Shown here: one piece after another, positions 40,997 to 50,483 of the stretch | How positions within the stretch are numbered: position 1 is the stretch's first letter | How the letters are laid out: every line of letters starts with the position of its first letter | Assembly (NCBI GenBank): GCA_002418835.1 | Contig: DIEX01000018.1 | Location: 128,103-192,102, forward strand | Direction: 5' to 3' | DNA from: Spirochaetia bacterium UBA5763 | GTDB taxonomy: Bacteria; Spirochaetota; UBA4802; UBA5550 | DNA: 64,000 nt | The notes under the pieces: generated by a model | Database searches by the model: none | Told to the model about the DNA's origin: nothing | The model's input: the letters and a program-made list of their open reading frames with translations, nothing else | Program-made: the position numbers and the translations under genes

Positions 40997-41554
40997 TTAT
41001 TTAAATAGCGGAGAGAGTGCTTTGAATTCAGATGTGCCTGCTTTTTCGATAAGCATAAAAGCTATGGTCTCTGTCGGATACACAACAGCACCTGCTTTTG
41101 AGAGAGCTTTCAACGCAGTTTTCCAGTCATGTTTACGGCGTGAAGCTACTCCATCTGAAGCAATTACTACATTATAATTCATTTGAATAAGGGTCAGAGC
41201 CGTCTGGAATACGCAAATATGGGATTCGATCCCTGTTAATATTACGGTTTTTTTCCCGCTTTTTATAATTTCATCTTTTATTGCTTCATCCTTCATGCAG
41301 TTGAAGAAAAGTTTTTCGAGATTGGGTGAGCCGGTGCATAATGAAGAGAGCTCAGGGAGAGTTGAGCCGAGACCTTTTCTGTACTGTTCAGTTACTATTA
41401 CGGGGATATTTAATTCCCCTGCAGTTTTCAGGAGTATTGCGGAGTTTCTCTTCAGCATCTCCTGTATGCTCTCTTTCATTGCGACAAAAAGCCGTTCCTG
41501 AATGTCTATCATCAGTAAAAGTGAATCTTCACGTTTAATTTCAAATCTGTTCAT
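40997..41554 (-). CDS. Isochorismatase-family cysteine hydrolase
   Basis: A 185-residue cytoplasmic enzyme with the family triad: Asp17 in LLLMIDIQERL, Lys81 in LEKLFFNC and the nucleophile Cys114 in LTGIESHICVFQTAL. Such enzymes hydrolyse amide or ether bonds in small molecules (nicotinamide, carbamoylsarcosine, isochorismate); the substrate is unknown. It starts 20 bp after the PBP1A gene on the same strand, probably without functional relation. Confidence 0.87.
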   Translation of the reverse strand: MNRFEIKREDSLLLMIDIQERLFVAMKESIQEMLKRNSAILLKTAGELNIPVIVTEQYRKGLGSTLPELSSLCTGSPNLEKLFFNCMKDEAIKDEIIKSGKKTVILTGIESHICVFQTALTLIQMNYNVVIASDGVASRRKHDWKTALKALSKAGAVVYPTETIAFMLIEKAGTSEFKALSPLFK

Positions 41555-41574
41555 AAATGCCTCTCTGCTATTAT

Positions 41575-44187
41575 TTACTGTAGAAGTTCATTCCCTATAC
41601 TGTTAATTATGGAATCTTTCTTCCCTTCTTTAATATTTTTCATTATAGTTTTTTTCTGCCCCTGGACGATATTCTCATCCGGAGTTGTTGTTGCCATGGG
41701 GAGGACTGACTTCATTTCTGAGCAAATATCACATTCCCTTGTTGGTACAAATGCCGGAGCAAAGACTTCGTCAATGGTTGAAGCGCACTTAGGACCGGGG
41801 AGTAATCCTGAATTAGCACAAACTTTCATTGTTACAAGCGGAGCATATACCGGGAAGTCCATAACAGGATCATTCCTCAGGGCTTCACGCATATAATCAC
41901 CCCAGACAGGGGCTGCGATCCCTGCGGCAGCCTGGCCTACCCCGAGTGAGAGGCCCAGCTTGTCATAGCCGATCCAGAGGCCCGTAGTAATGTTTGCGGA
42001 AAAACCTATAAACCAGGCATCTTTCCAGTTGTTGGTTGTGCCTGTTTTTCCTGCCACAGGGCGCCCGATTGATGCAGCTCTTGCAGTTCCTGAAGTTATT
42101 ACACTCCGCATCATGCTAATGATTACCTGGGCAGTCTCCGGTTTCACTATCTGGATAGTCCCTTTCTGACGTTTCTCTTCAAGAATGCTGTTTATTTCTG
42201 CTTCTTTGTTTTCTAAGATCTCACCTTTTCTGTTTTTAATATTTCTGATTGCGAATGGAATAACATCGCGTCCGCCGTTAGCAAGGATCGCGTAAGCTCT
42301 TGTCAGTTCAAAGGGGCTTACTTCAATGGAGCCGAGGGCAATGGAGAGGTTTCTTGGAATACGTGCTTTCTTTTCATTGTCATTCATCTTGAGAAGTTTC
42401 GCGTAGTAGTTCATAACCATGTCAATACCGATAGTGTCAGCAATTCTGATTGATATGACATTGATCGATTTTTCAAGAGCCCTGCGCAGGCGCACAAATC
42501 CGTAATATTCCCCTTCGTAGTTCTCAGGGAGCCAGTCACCCCCCTCTGTGTCGAGGTAAACTATTGGTGAATCCAGTACGCTTGTTGCCGCAGTAAACTT
42601 TCCTGATTCAATAGCAGCAGTATATAACAGCGGTTTTATGGATGAACCGGGCTGGCGTTTTGACTGCATAGTTCTGTTAAGCTGATTTATGGATGAGAAC
42701 TCCCCTCCGCCGATCATTGCTTCTATATAACCATTCTGCTGATTTATAGAAATAATGCATCCCTCTACTCTCTGCTGCTCCCTGTCGTCACTGTACGTTG
42801 TTTTGTATTTATCGATGAATTCTGATACTGTGCTAAGTCCCGCAAGGAAATTCAATGCTTCAAGTTCTTCGATAACATCAGCCCTGAGGTGTGAATTAAG
42901 TTTCGCAGTTTCCGCTGAACCTTTCTTTGCAATATCTTTAAAGTTTGTTATATATGAGAGGAGAGCAACCTCATCAGAAAAATTATTTGTAAGGTAATCG
43001 TCATTTTTGAAAGTCAGGTTCCCTGATACTGAGCTCTGCCTGTCGAGCGCTGCTTTGAGAATTTTCTGCCCTGCCATCTGCTTGTTCACATCAAGTGTTG
43101 TGTAAACTGATAGTCCTTCGGAAAAGACCATCTCCTCGCCATATTTTTTTACAAGCTCGCGGCGTATATATTCTGTAAACCAGGGAGCTTTATCCACCCT
43201 GGAACTGAATGTCGTTATTGTCGGAGGAATATCTCCGATTTTGTACAGGTAATCGGGCCAGAAATTTATAAAAGCTTTTTCAGCTTCATCAACTGTTATG
43301 TACCCCATCTCCACCATCTTGCCGAGAACAATCTTATGGCGCGCAATAGATGTTTTCGGGTATTTTATAGGGGAGAGGAGGTTCGGCGCTGACGGAAGTG
43401 TGGCTATGAGCGCGCTCTCCGCGAGGTTCAGATCCCATACATCCTTCTGAAAATAAAGTTTTGCCGCTGATTGAACGCCGTATGCACCGTGGCCTAAAAA
43501 TATCTGGTTGAGGTAAAGCTTGAGAATTTCATCCTTGGAGTATTTAGCTTCTATCATCAGTGCTATGCAGGCTTCTTTTGCCTTACGGTAAAAGCTCCTC
43601 TCTCTGGACGTAAGGAGTATCTTCGCGAGTTGCTGCGTTATTGTACTCCCCCCCTGTTTTATTCCCCCGGCAAAGATATTCACAAAAAAAGCCCGTACTA
43701 TACCGCGGGGATTAACTCCCCAGTGGTCATAGAATTCATTATCCTCAATAGAAACAAAGGCGTTTACAAGATGTTTCGGCATTTTTTCAAAAGGGACAAT
43801 CTCCCGCTTTTCCTTGAAAAGTTCAGAAATAAGAATGTCGTTTTTGTCGTAGATCCGGGTTGTTATATCGGGCTGAAAAGTGGCCAGATTCTGAACTTTA
43901 TTGAAATCTATGATAAGTATGATGATAAAAGCAATGATCATACCTGTTATAAGACCGATTATTGTTGTCCTGTAATTTCTTGCGAATTCCGGCAGCCCGG
44001 ATAAGATGCTTTTAAAAATTTCTATTATGGCATTCAGAACACCATTCAGCCTTGCCGAATTGAAATCGGGCTTTAGATTAAACCTGTTGCTTTTTATGCT
44101 GAATTTATTTTTTTCCGGTCTGAAAGAGGGGAGGCTGCTTCCCCCCTCTTTTCTGCTTCCGAATGATTTTCCGCCGTATTTTCCCAT
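41575..44187 (-). CDS. Penicillin-binding protein 1A (class A, bifunctional)
   Basis: An 870-residue peptidoglycan synthase. A basic cytoplasmic tail of about 70 residues precedes a membrane helix (residues 74-94). A GT51 glycosyltransferase domain follows with the catalytic glutamate in SIEDNEFYDHWG (Glu148) and GGSTITQQLAKILL. The transpeptidase has SxxK (QPGSSIKPLLYTAA), the KSINV motif and KTG (VAGKTGTTNNWKDAWFIG). All active-site motifs are intact. It polymerises and cross-links peptidoglycan and is a plausible partner of the LpoB-like lipoprotein at 34.2 kb, which is inference. Confidence 0.92.
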   Translation of the reverse strand: MGKYGGKSFGSRKEGGSSLPSFRPEKNKFSIKSNRFNLKPDFNSARLNGVLNAIIEIFKSILSGLPEFARNYRTTIIGLITGMIIAFIIILIIDFNKVQNLATFQPDITTRIYDKNDILISELFKEKREIVPFEKMPKHLVNAFVSIEDNEFYDHWGVNPRGIVRAFFVNIFAGGIKQGGSTITQQLAKILLTSRERSFYRKAKEACIALMIEAKYSKDEILKLYLNQIFLGHGAYGVQSAAKLYFQKDVWDLNLAESALIATLPSAPNLLSPIKYPKTSIARHKIVLGKMVEMGYITVDEAEKAFINFWPDYLYKIGDIPPTITTFSSRVDKAPWFTEYIRRELVKKYGEEMVFSEGLSVYTTLDVNKQMAGQKILKAALDRQSSVSGNLTFKNDDYLTNNFSDEVALLSYITNFKDIAKKGSAETAKLNSHLRADVIEELEALNFLAGLSTVSEFIDKYKTTYSDDREQQRVEGCIISINQQNGYIEAMIGGGEFSSINQLNRTMQSKRQPGSSIKPLLYTAAIESGKFTAATSVLDSPIVYLDTEGGDWLPENYEGEYYGFVRLRRALEKSINVISIRIADTIGIDMVMNYYAKLLKMNDNEKKARIPRNLSIALGSIEVSPFELTRAYAILANGGRDVIPFAIRNIKNRKGEILENKEAEINSILEEKRQKGTIQIVKPETAQVIISMMRSVITSGTARAASIGRPVAGKTGTTNNWKDAWFIGFSANITTGLWIGYDKLGLSLGVGQAAAGIAAPVWGDYMREALRNDPVMDFPVYAPLVTMKVCANSGLLPGPKCASTIDEVFAPAFVPTRECDICSEMKSVLPMATTTPDENIVQGQKKTIMKNIKEGKKDSIINSIGNELLQ

Positions 44188-44598
44188 TTAATGCCCTTAT
44201 TAGTTATATTGAAGCTCTGCCCACGGATACCGGGGTTCTATACTACGTTTTATTGTATTCCAATACTTAAAGAATCAGGCTCTGACCCGGTACTTTATTC
44301 TTTGATGTAGAATGCTCTGACTCTTAAAACAATCTTTTTTTGCAATAATTCATCTATAAATCGATCATTATTTTTTATAACATGCCTGTACAAATATTTT
44401 TTTTAAAAAATTAAAAAAATGCCAAATGAATAATAAATGGGCGATTTTTTAATACATTATAATTTAAATCATTATAAGTGGCTGTAAACGGTTGTGATTG
44501 TCTTCCTGCTTGAAAATCTTTTAGCCGACGTTTAGTATGAAACGGGCAATTTAGAGTGCGATCAAGGATGATTGCATTTAAATTCAAGGAGGAATGAA
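44188..44598. other. Divergent intergenic region between the PBP1A gene and flaB
   Basis: Holds one near-perfect copy of the island motif (CTCTGACCC-type sequence ending at about 44288) and a shortened one (GCTCTGAC, 44314-44321), then about 200 bp of very AT-rich DNA. The flaB start has a strong AAGGAGG at 44586-44592. A GCCGACG at 44524-44530 recalls the -10 of flagellar sigma28 promoters, but no matching -35 is found, so the flaB promoter is unassigned. Confidence 0.45.
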
Positions 44599-45447
44599 AT
44601 GATTATAAATCACAACGTAGCTGCTATTTTCTCCCATAGAACATTAAAGTTCCATGACTGGAGTCTCACAAAGGACATCGAAAAACTCTCTTCAGGTATG
44701 CGTATTAACAAAGCTGGTGACGACGCATCAGGTCTTGCAGTTTCTGAAAAAATGAGATCGCAGATACAGGGTTTAAGACAGGCTGAGAGAAATACTGAGG
44801 ACGGTATGTCTCTGATTCAGACAACAGAAGGTTATCTCAACGAAACACACGACATTCTTCAGAGGATCAGGGTGCTTGCAGTTCAGGCTGCTAACGGTAC
44901 CTACACAGATGAGGACAGACAGCTGATTCAGGTTGAGGTTTCAGAACTTGTTGATGAAATCGACAGGATTGCATCCCAGGCTGAATTTAATAAGATGAAG
45001 CTTCTCACAGGTTCATTCGCAAGGCTTCACCCTACAGCATCAATGTGGTTCCATATGGGTCCCAACATGCACCAGAGAGAGAGGGTTTTCATTGAGACAA
45101 TGACAACTGCTGCTCTTGGGCTTCGTAACCCGACCGTTCTTACTTTTATATCCCTTTCAACTCCCGGAAAGGCGAATTCACTGATCGGTCTTGCTGACGA
45201 AGCGCTGAGAATCATCTCTAAACAGAGAGCTGACCTTGGAGCATACTATAACAGGCTCGAACATTCAGCTAAGGGTCTCATGAACGCTTATGAAAATGTT
45301 CAGGCTTCTGAAAGCCGTATCCGTGATACAGACATGGCTGAACAGATGTCATCTTTCACAAGGTATCAGATACTTACACAGGCCGCAACATCAATGCTTG
45401 CGCAGGCTAACGCCAAGTCGCAGACAGTATTGCAGCTTCTTAAATAG
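44599..45447 (+). CDS. flaB: Spirochaetal flagellin core protein FlaB
   Basis: A 282-residue flagellin of the periplasmic flagellar filament core. The conserved N-terminal D0/D1 region (MIINHNVAAIFSHRTLKF, LSSGMRINKAGDDASGLAVS) and C-terminal region (NRLEHSAKGLMNAYENVQAS, then QAATSMLAQANAKSQTVLQL) flank a short centre with MWFHMGPNMHQRERVFIETM, a spirochaete hallmark. There is no surface-exposed D2/D3 insertion. It is monocistronic, with a strong AAGGAGG and a clear terminator. This gene is the main basis for assigning the window to spirochaetes. Confidence 0.95.
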   Translation: MIINHNVAAIFSHRTLKFHDWSLTKDIEKLSSGMRINKAGDDASGLAVSEKMRSQIQGLRQAERNTEDGMSLIQTTEGYLNETHDILQRIRVLAVQAANGTYTDEDRQLIQVEVSELVDEIDRIASQAEFNKMKLLTGSFARLHPTASMWFHMGPNMHQRERVFIETMTTAALGLRNPTVLTFISLSTPGKANSLIGLADEALRIISKQRADLGAYYNRLEHSAKGLMNAYENVQASESRIRDTDMAEQMSSFTRYQILTQAATSMLAQANAKSQTVLQLLK

Positions 45448-45476
45448 CAGCTTGAGCCAACATCGCAGTACCACTC

Positions 45477-45506
45477 AAAACGCCGGACTCTCCCACCCGG
45501 CGTTTT
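45477..45506 (+). terminator. Intrinsic terminator of flaB
   Basis: AAAACGCCGG (45477-45486) pairs perfectly with CCGGCGTTTT (45497-45506) around a 10-base loop, 30 bp after the flaB stop. Confidence 0.85.
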
Positions 45507-45523
45507 CTGATTAATGGGGAAAT

Positions 45524-45609
45524 GGGGTCAGAGCATGCGGCTTTGAAAATAGGCTCTGACCCTTTTTTCACGCAGAAATTAAAATTTTTGAATTTTTTGC
45601 TCTGACCCC
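45524..45609. repeat. Three copies of the GGGGTCAGAGC motif upstream of the transposase
   Basis: GGGGTCAGAGC (45524-45534) is followed by two inverted copies, GCTCTGACCC (45553-45562) and GCTCTGACCCC (45599-45609). The outward pair can fold into a stem. This is the arrangement expected for REP/BIME elements next to a REP-associated transposase. Confidence 0.75.
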
Positions 45610-45675
45610 GTTTTTTTTTCAAAAATCACCTCCTGAGAAACGTATAAATATAAACCGCATATATACGGAGGGAAT

Positions 45676-46270
45676 ATGTCGCGACCATTGAGAAAAATTG
45701 TTCAGGGTGCTACTTATCACTGCTTCAAGATGCCACGGGAACGGGAAGAGAGACCTACTCAAAAGCGCTTATTGCAGGAGATATTTCATCGAATCTGTAC
45801 AGATGTGTCAGGAAAAGTATAAATTTGATTTAATCGCAGCCGAAACTGTATCAAATCATATTCATCTGATTATTCAAACCGCGGAAGATGCGGAGGAAAT
45901 TTCCCGTATAATGCAGTATATAAAGGCAAGAATTGCCGAAAAGTATAATCGCGGCAGGGGGGAGACCGGCCCTTTCTGGAACGAGAGATACGGGTCAACA
46001 ATTATTGAAGAATCTGACAATCCGGAGGATTACCTGTTGTGGCTTCTATGGTATATAGGGTACAACCCGGTGCGGAAGGGGCTCTCTAATAATCCGAGAA
46101 AAAATGATATCGGTTTCATTAATTGTTATCTTTTGAAAGGGCATGATTCGCCGGTAAAGATAACTGTTCATGAATTTTTCTATAATCTCGGAGATACTTT
46201 TGAAAAATGTGTTGAGCGCTTCCTTTTATATGAAGAGGCTTACATAAAACGGCTTGCGGTATATTTTTAA
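45676..46270 (+). pseudogene. REP-associated Y1/HUH transposase (RAYT), frameshifted
   Basis: Reading begins at ATG 45676 (MSRPLRKIVQGATYHC), the standard TnpA_REP beginning, with GGAGGG in front. Near 45724 the frame changes: the continuing sequence SRCHGNGKRDLLKSAYCRR is found one frame over and runs to 46270. The second part contains the HUH motif (VSNHIHLIIQT), a tyrosine-bearing helix (MQYIKARIAEKYNR) and PFWNERYGSTI. A one-base gain or two-base loss explains the break. Y1 transposases of this group act on short palindromic REP sequences, and the motif copies on both sides fit. Likely inactive unless the break is a sequencing error or recoded. Confidence 0.8.
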
Positions 46271-46276
46271 AAATCT

Positions 46277-46287
46277 GGGGTCAGAGC
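46277..46287. repeat. GGGGTCAGAGC motif copy after the transposase
   Basis: GGGGTCAGAGC lies six bases after the transposase stop and is followed by CCGGATTCGGG, a small additional stem. Together with 45524-45609 it brackets the transposase gene. Confidence 0.7.
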
Positions 46288-46459
46288 CCGGATTCGGGTC
46301 CGAGCCTGAAATACATCAGTTTATCATTGAAAAGTAAGGTCTGGTGTAACTTTTCTTTTTATATTGACACTAACTTTAAAAAATATAGAATCTTCATAAC
46401 ACTGACCTTTTTATCTACAGCAAAACCCCTTAATTTATATGTTGAGGAGAGATACATTT

Positions 46460-49039
46460 ATGAGAATGGATCGTCTGACACTGAGGGCGCAGGATGTTAT
46501 TAATAGCGCCCAGAATATTGCTACAGAAAACAACAGCCCTGAGATTAACCCTGAGCATATACTCAAGGCGCTAATTGATCAGGATGGCGGGATATTTACA
46601 GCAATTGCTGAAAAACTCGGTGCGTCCTGCCGCGACATAAAAACTGAGCTTGATCAGTATATTAAAAGTATGCCCAGGCAGGTAGGGGGCGGGCCCGGTG
46701 GAGGTTCGCTCTCCACAAAGGGGAGAGATGTACTCAACGGAGCATGGAATCATGCCGTAAAACTTGGGGACCAGTTCCTCAGCACAGAACATCTTGTCAT
46801 AGCTCTGTCGGAGGTGGACTCTGCCAGGGCAAAGCATATCCTGAATTCATACGGTTTTAACCGTGAAAATATACTTCGCGTGCTCATGGATCTTCGCGGA
46901 AGCAAGAAGGCTGATGATGAAAACGCCGAGGATAAGTATAATGCTCTGACCCGCTACAGCCGGGATCTTACAAACTACGCGCGGCTCAACAAGCTCGACC
47001 CTGTAATAGGGCGTGACGAAGAGATTCGTCGCGTTATGCAGGTGCTCACGCGCCGTACAAAGAACAATCCCGTGCTCATAGGTGAGCCCGGCGTTGGTAA
47101 AACAGCAATAGTTGAGGGCCTTGCGCAGAGGATGGTTGCAGGCGACGTCCCTGAAAACCTGAAGAACAAGAGGCTCATCGCACTTGACATGGGCGCAATT
47201 ATTGCGGGTGCAAAATTCCGCGGCGAGTTTGAGGAGCGGCTTAAGGCTGTAATAGAGGAGGTGGAGGAGTCAGCCGGTGAGATTATTCTCTTCATTGATG
47301 AGCTTCACACTCTCATAGGAGCAGGGGCGGCAGAAGGGGGGATGGATGCGTCGAATATGCTGAAGCCTGCTCTTGCACGGGGAGAGATGCGTACTATCGG
47401 TGCAACGACATTAAATGAATATCAGAAATATATTGAAAAGGACAAGGCCCTTGAGAGGAGATTTCAGCCTGTCTACACAACAGAGCCCTCAGTTGAGGAT
47501 ACCATTGCGATTCTCCGGGGTTTGAAGGAGAAGTACGAGGTTCACCACGGCGTGCGGATATCGGACTCCGCCTGTGTTGCTGCGGCCGTGCTCTCCGACA
47601 GATATATAACAGCACGTTTTCTTCCTGATAAGGCAATAGACCTTGTAGATGAAGCTGCGTCGATTATAAAAATGGAGATCGATTCAATGCCTCTTGAGAT
47701 TGATGAGATCGAAAGACGAAGAAGGCAGCTGATGATTGAGAGTGAGGCTCTGAAAAAAGAGAAGGACACGGCATCGAAAGAGCGGCTCGAAAAGATAATG
47801 AAGGAGCTTGCGGAACTCAATGAGCGTAAAAGTATTCTCGTTGCCCAGTGGCAGCAGGAGAAGGAGATAATCAAAAAGATCAGCAACGTGAAAGAAGCCA
47901 TTGAGCAGTATCGCGTTGAGGAGCAGCGTGCCGAGAGAGAGGGGAATCTGAACCGCGTTGCGGAGATCCGCTACGGCAAGATTGTTGAACTTGAAAAGCA
48001 GATTGAGGAACTTAATAAAAATGCCCGTGAAATTCAGGGTGAAACCTCGCTCCTGAAAGAGGAGGTGACAGATCAGGAGATAGCTGCTGTTGTGTCGCGA
48101 TGGACCGGCATACCTGTTTCCCGCATGCTTGAAGGTGAAAAAGAGAAGCTCCTCCATATGGAGAAGCTTCTTGAGAAGCGTGTTATCGGCCAGCACAGGG
48201 CTATTGAAGCCATATCCAATGCAGTACGCAGATCCCGCTCCGGAATACAGGATCCGGACAGGCCTATGGGGACATTCATCTTCCTGGGGCCTACTGGTGT
48301 TGGGAAAACAGAGACAGCAAAGGCTGTGGCTGAGTTTCTATTTAATGACGAGAAGGCCATTGTTCGCATTGACATGTCAGAGTACATGGAGAAGCATGCT
48401 GTTGCTCGTCTTATCGGTGCACCTCCTGGATACGTGGGGTATGAGGAGGGGGGCCAGCTCACAGAAGCTGTGCGACGCAGACCCTACAGTGTAATTCTCT
48501 TCGACGAGATTGAGAAGGCTCACCATGATGTGTACAACATCTTTCTCCAGATACTTGATGAGGGGCGGCTCACTGATTCCAAAGGTCGTGTTGTGGATTT
48601 CAAGAACACTCTCATTATCATGACTTCGAATATCGGCACATCATATATAAGCGACACCTCGATACCTGAAGCTGACAGGTTTGCAGGAGTTGAACAGGAG
48701 CTGAAGATGTACTTCAAGCCTGAGTTTCTGAACAGAATTGATGAAACAATAATATTCAATCCTCTTACCAGGGAGAATATCGCTTCAATTGTGAAGAACC
48801 AGCTTGCGAATGTTGCAGTGCGCCTTAAGGAACGGGGCATATCCCTTGAGATGACTCAGCGTTTTCTTGATTTTCTTGTTAAAGAAGGGTATGATCCGCA
48901 GTTTGGAGCCAGGCCGCTTAAACGGGCAATCCAGGCGCACATCCTTAATCCACTTTCAATGAAACTTCTTTCAGGGGATTTAAAGGAGAGCGGAACTATG
49001 AAGATTGATATAAAAGGTGGCGAGGTTGTAATCGGTTAG
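46460..49039 (+). CDS. clpB: ATP-dependent chaperone ClpB (disaggregase)
   Basis: An 859-residue Hsp100 protein that extracts proteins from aggregates together with DnaK. An N-terminal Clp repeat domain (LTLRAQDVINSAQNIATENN) precedes the first AAA module with Walker A GEPGVGKT at 208-215. The long middle coiled-coil typical of ClpB follows (from about 400), and then the second AAA module (FLGPTGVGKTETAKAVAEF). There is no LGF/IGF loop for ClpP, as expected. ATG 46460 is used, with GGAG ten bases upstream; an ATG 21 bases earlier is possible. No CIRCE element is visible. Confidence 0.94.
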   Translation: MRMDRLTLRAQDVINSAQNIATENNSPEINPEHILKALIDQDGGIFTAIAEKLGASCRDIKTELDQYIKSMPRQVGGGPGGGSLSTKGRDVLNGAWNHAVKLGDQFLSTEHLVIALSEVDSARAKHILNSYGFNRENILRVLMDLRGSKKADDENAEDKYNALTRYSRDLTNYARLNKLDPVIGRDEEIRRVMQVLTRRTKNNPVLIGEPGVGKTAIVEGLAQRMVAGDVPENLKNKRLIALDMGAIIAGAKFRGEFEERLKAVIEEVEESAGEIILFIDELHTLIGAGAAEGGMDASNMLKPALARGEMRTIGATTLNEYQKYIEKDKALERRFQPVYTTEPSVEDTIAILRGLKEKYEVHHGVRISDSACVAAAVLSDRYITARFLPDKAIDLVDEAASIIKMEIDSMPLEIDEIERRRRQLMIESEALKKEKDTASKERLEKIMKELAELNERKSILVAQWQQEKEIIKKISNVKEAIEQYRVEEQRAEREGNLNRVAEIRYGKIVELEKQIEELNKNAREIQGETSLLKEEVTDQEIAAVVSRWTGIPVSRMLEGEKEKLLHMEKLLEKRVIGQHRAIEAISNAVRRSRSGIQDPDRPMGTFIFLGPTGVGKTETAKAVAEFLFNDEKAIVRIDMSEYMEKHAVARLIGAPPGYVGYEEGGQLTEAVRRRPYSVILFDEIEKAHHDVYNIFLQILDEGRLTDSKGRVVDFKNTLIIMTSNIGTSYISDTSIPEADRFAGVEQELKMYFKPEFLNRIDETIIFNPLTRENIASIVKNQLANVAVRLKERGISLEMTQRFLDFLVKEGYDPQFGARPLKRAIQAHILNPLSMKLLSGDLKESGTMKIDIKGGEVVIG

Positions 49040-49058
49040 TTTTTTTGTGGGGGAAAGG

Positions 49059-49260
49059 GCTCTGACCCCGAAATTCCGGAAAAGGGACTTTAGCAGAACA
49101 AGGTCCCTTTTTTATTACGAATTGTTATGGCAGGGGTCAGAGCCTGATTCGAGTCTGATATTGGTTACCCTGTATCAGGCAGAGGTATGCTCTGACCCTC
49201 TTTATACGCGCTTGCCTTTATAGGCCGCTGTAACTGATAGGTTAGAGGGGCTCTGACCCC
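49059..49260. repeat. Four alternating copies of the GGGGTCAGAGC motif
   Basis: GCTCTGACCCC at 49059-49069, GGGGTCAGAGC at 49133-49143, GCTCTGACCC at 49189-49198 and GCTCTGACCCC at 49250-49260. The second is inverted relative to the others, giving two convergent or divergent pairs. The last is preceded by GGG, so it can also form a hairpin alone. Confidence 0.75.
49080..49115 (+). terminator. Intrinsic terminator of clpB
   Basis: AAAAGGGAC (49080-49088) pairs with GTCCCTTTT (49103-49111), continuing into more T. The loop is 14 bases. It lies between the first two motif copies. Confidence 0.75.
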
Positions 49261-49341
49261 CCTTTAACCCTCTATTCCCTTCAGGATAATAAACATGCTG
49301 CCGATAATGTTCAGGGGGAGCCGTCCCTTTTCAAAAAGTTC

Positions 49342-49370
49342 TTGATAAAGGGTTTTTATTCAGTTAGATT
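49342..49370 (+). promoter_or_regulatory. Candidate promoter of the beta-barrel gene
   Basis: TTGATA (49342-49347) and TAGATT (49365-49370) are 17 bases apart, giving a leader of about 25 bases before ATG 49402. Confidence 0.45.
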
Positions 49371-49401
49371 AAAATATCTGAGTTTATACCGGGGTTTGAG
49401 T

Positions 49402-50475
49402 ATGAAGAGAAGTTTATATATATCATTTATTGTTGCCATTATATTAATTGTATCTATTTCAACAGCTTTTGCGGCTTTGACTGTTGACGTAAATTTTGAT
49501 AATGGTGGTCCAATTGATACTGCATTGAGAGCAGATGTAATCTCACAGGTTTTACCTAAAGTAGAAAAATACTCTTATGTCCCGAATCTTACCCGCGGTT
49601 TCGGTAATGCGAATACTTATGCCTCACATGCATCTACATTGAGAGGGTACCAGAATTATGGTTTATATGCGATATCTGTGGGGAGCATGGTGTCAGTTCA
49701 GGCGCCCAACAGTGAGCCTGATTTTTTTAAAGATATTCAGGATGAGATGGATGAGGGGGATGTTTATGCTGGTGTTGGTTTGACTCCCCTTGTTGTTCAG
49801 GCCGGTATTAATATGGATTTTCTACTTAAGGGTTTATATGTATCGTTTCTGTTTGGAAAACTTAACACAAATGTAGAACAGGGCGATTTTAAGATTGAGC
49901 ATAATGCCAATATTATAGGTGGGAATGTTAATTATTCATTAATAAAAGAAAAATCGATTCTTGCAAGGGCTCTTCTCTGGAGAGGGATTTCAATTGGTGT
50001 AGGTTTTATTCATACTGACAATTCACTGGAGTTTTATAATAAACTGGATGAAATAAATGAAACTGGAACAGTTAGCGGAACGCCAGTTTCTTATACGATT
50101 GACCCTTCAGTAAATTTTGAGCTTGATACAAAGGGTAATATTATCCCTGTAGAAATATATACATCTGTAAGATTATTCTGGTTTCTTAATGTAGGTGTAG
50201 GGGGTGGTTTTGATTATGTTTTTTTAAGCAGAACAGATTTTAGACTATCCAGTGCAGGGGATGTAATCATAAATAATACAGGAACACTTTATGATGGCCA
50301 GAAAGGAACAATAACTGTTGATGCCGAAACCTCCGGAATTGAATCAGACAGCTTCAGGCCTAAAATTCTTGCAAATCTCGGTTTCAGCATAGGCCCTGCT
50401 TTCATAGATATCCCTGCATCATACTACATTGATAACGGATACTCAATCGGTATCACTGCGGGCTGGGTCTGGTAG
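49402..50475 (+). CDS. Outer-membrane beta-barrel protein, function unknown
   Basis: A 357-residue protein with a signal peptide (MKRSLYISFIVAIILIVSIS, cleaved near TAFA). The mature part has regular alternating strands rich in glycine and aromatic residues (GGNVNYSLI, WFLNVGVGGGFDYVFLS, FRPKILANLGFSIG) and ends in an aromatic residue (ITAGWVW), the usual C-terminal signal for outer-membrane insertion. No named family recognised. It lies between copies of the island motif and is a single-gene unit. Confidence 0.7.
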   Translation: MKRSLYISFIVAIILIVSISTAFAALTVDVNFDNGGPIDTALRADVISQVLPKVEKYSYVPNLTRGFGNANTYASHASTLRGYQNYGLYAISVGSMVSVQAPNSEPDFFKDIQDEMDEGDVYAGVGLTPLVVQAGINMDFLLKGLYVSFLFGKLNTNVEQGDFKIEHNANIIGGNVNYSLIKEKSILARALLWRGISIGVGFIHTDNSLEFYNKLDEINETGTVSGTPVSYTIDPSVNFELDTKGNIIPVEIYTSVRLFWFLNVGVGGGFDYVFLSRTDFRLSSAGDVIINNTGTLYDGQKGTITVDAETSGIESDSFRPKILANLGFSIGPAFIDIPASYYIDNGYSIGITAGWVW

Positions 50476-50483
50476 ATTACGAG

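Larger units (their letters stand above)
49040..49401. other. Motif-rich intergenic region between clpB and the beta-barrel gene
   Basis: No gene is seen. The region holds a clpB terminator, four copies of the island motif and, at its end, a candidate promoter. Nearly a third of the 200 bp from 49059 to 49260 belongs to motif copies or their flanks. Confidence 0.6.

Noticed and set aside
41190..41200. GGGTCAGAGC inside the isochorismatase-like gene
   Set aside because: It reads as conserved codons (Ala-Leu-Thr-Leu on the minus strand) in a family-typical position, so it is probably chance rather than an inserted repeat.
44484..44530. Sigma28-like promoter for flaB (GCCGACG at 44524)
   Set aside because: No TAAA-type -35 at the required distance.
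46364..46389. TTGACA and TATAGA upstream of clpB
   Set aside because: Spacing is 14 bases and no heat-shock operator was found nearby; not strong enough to list.
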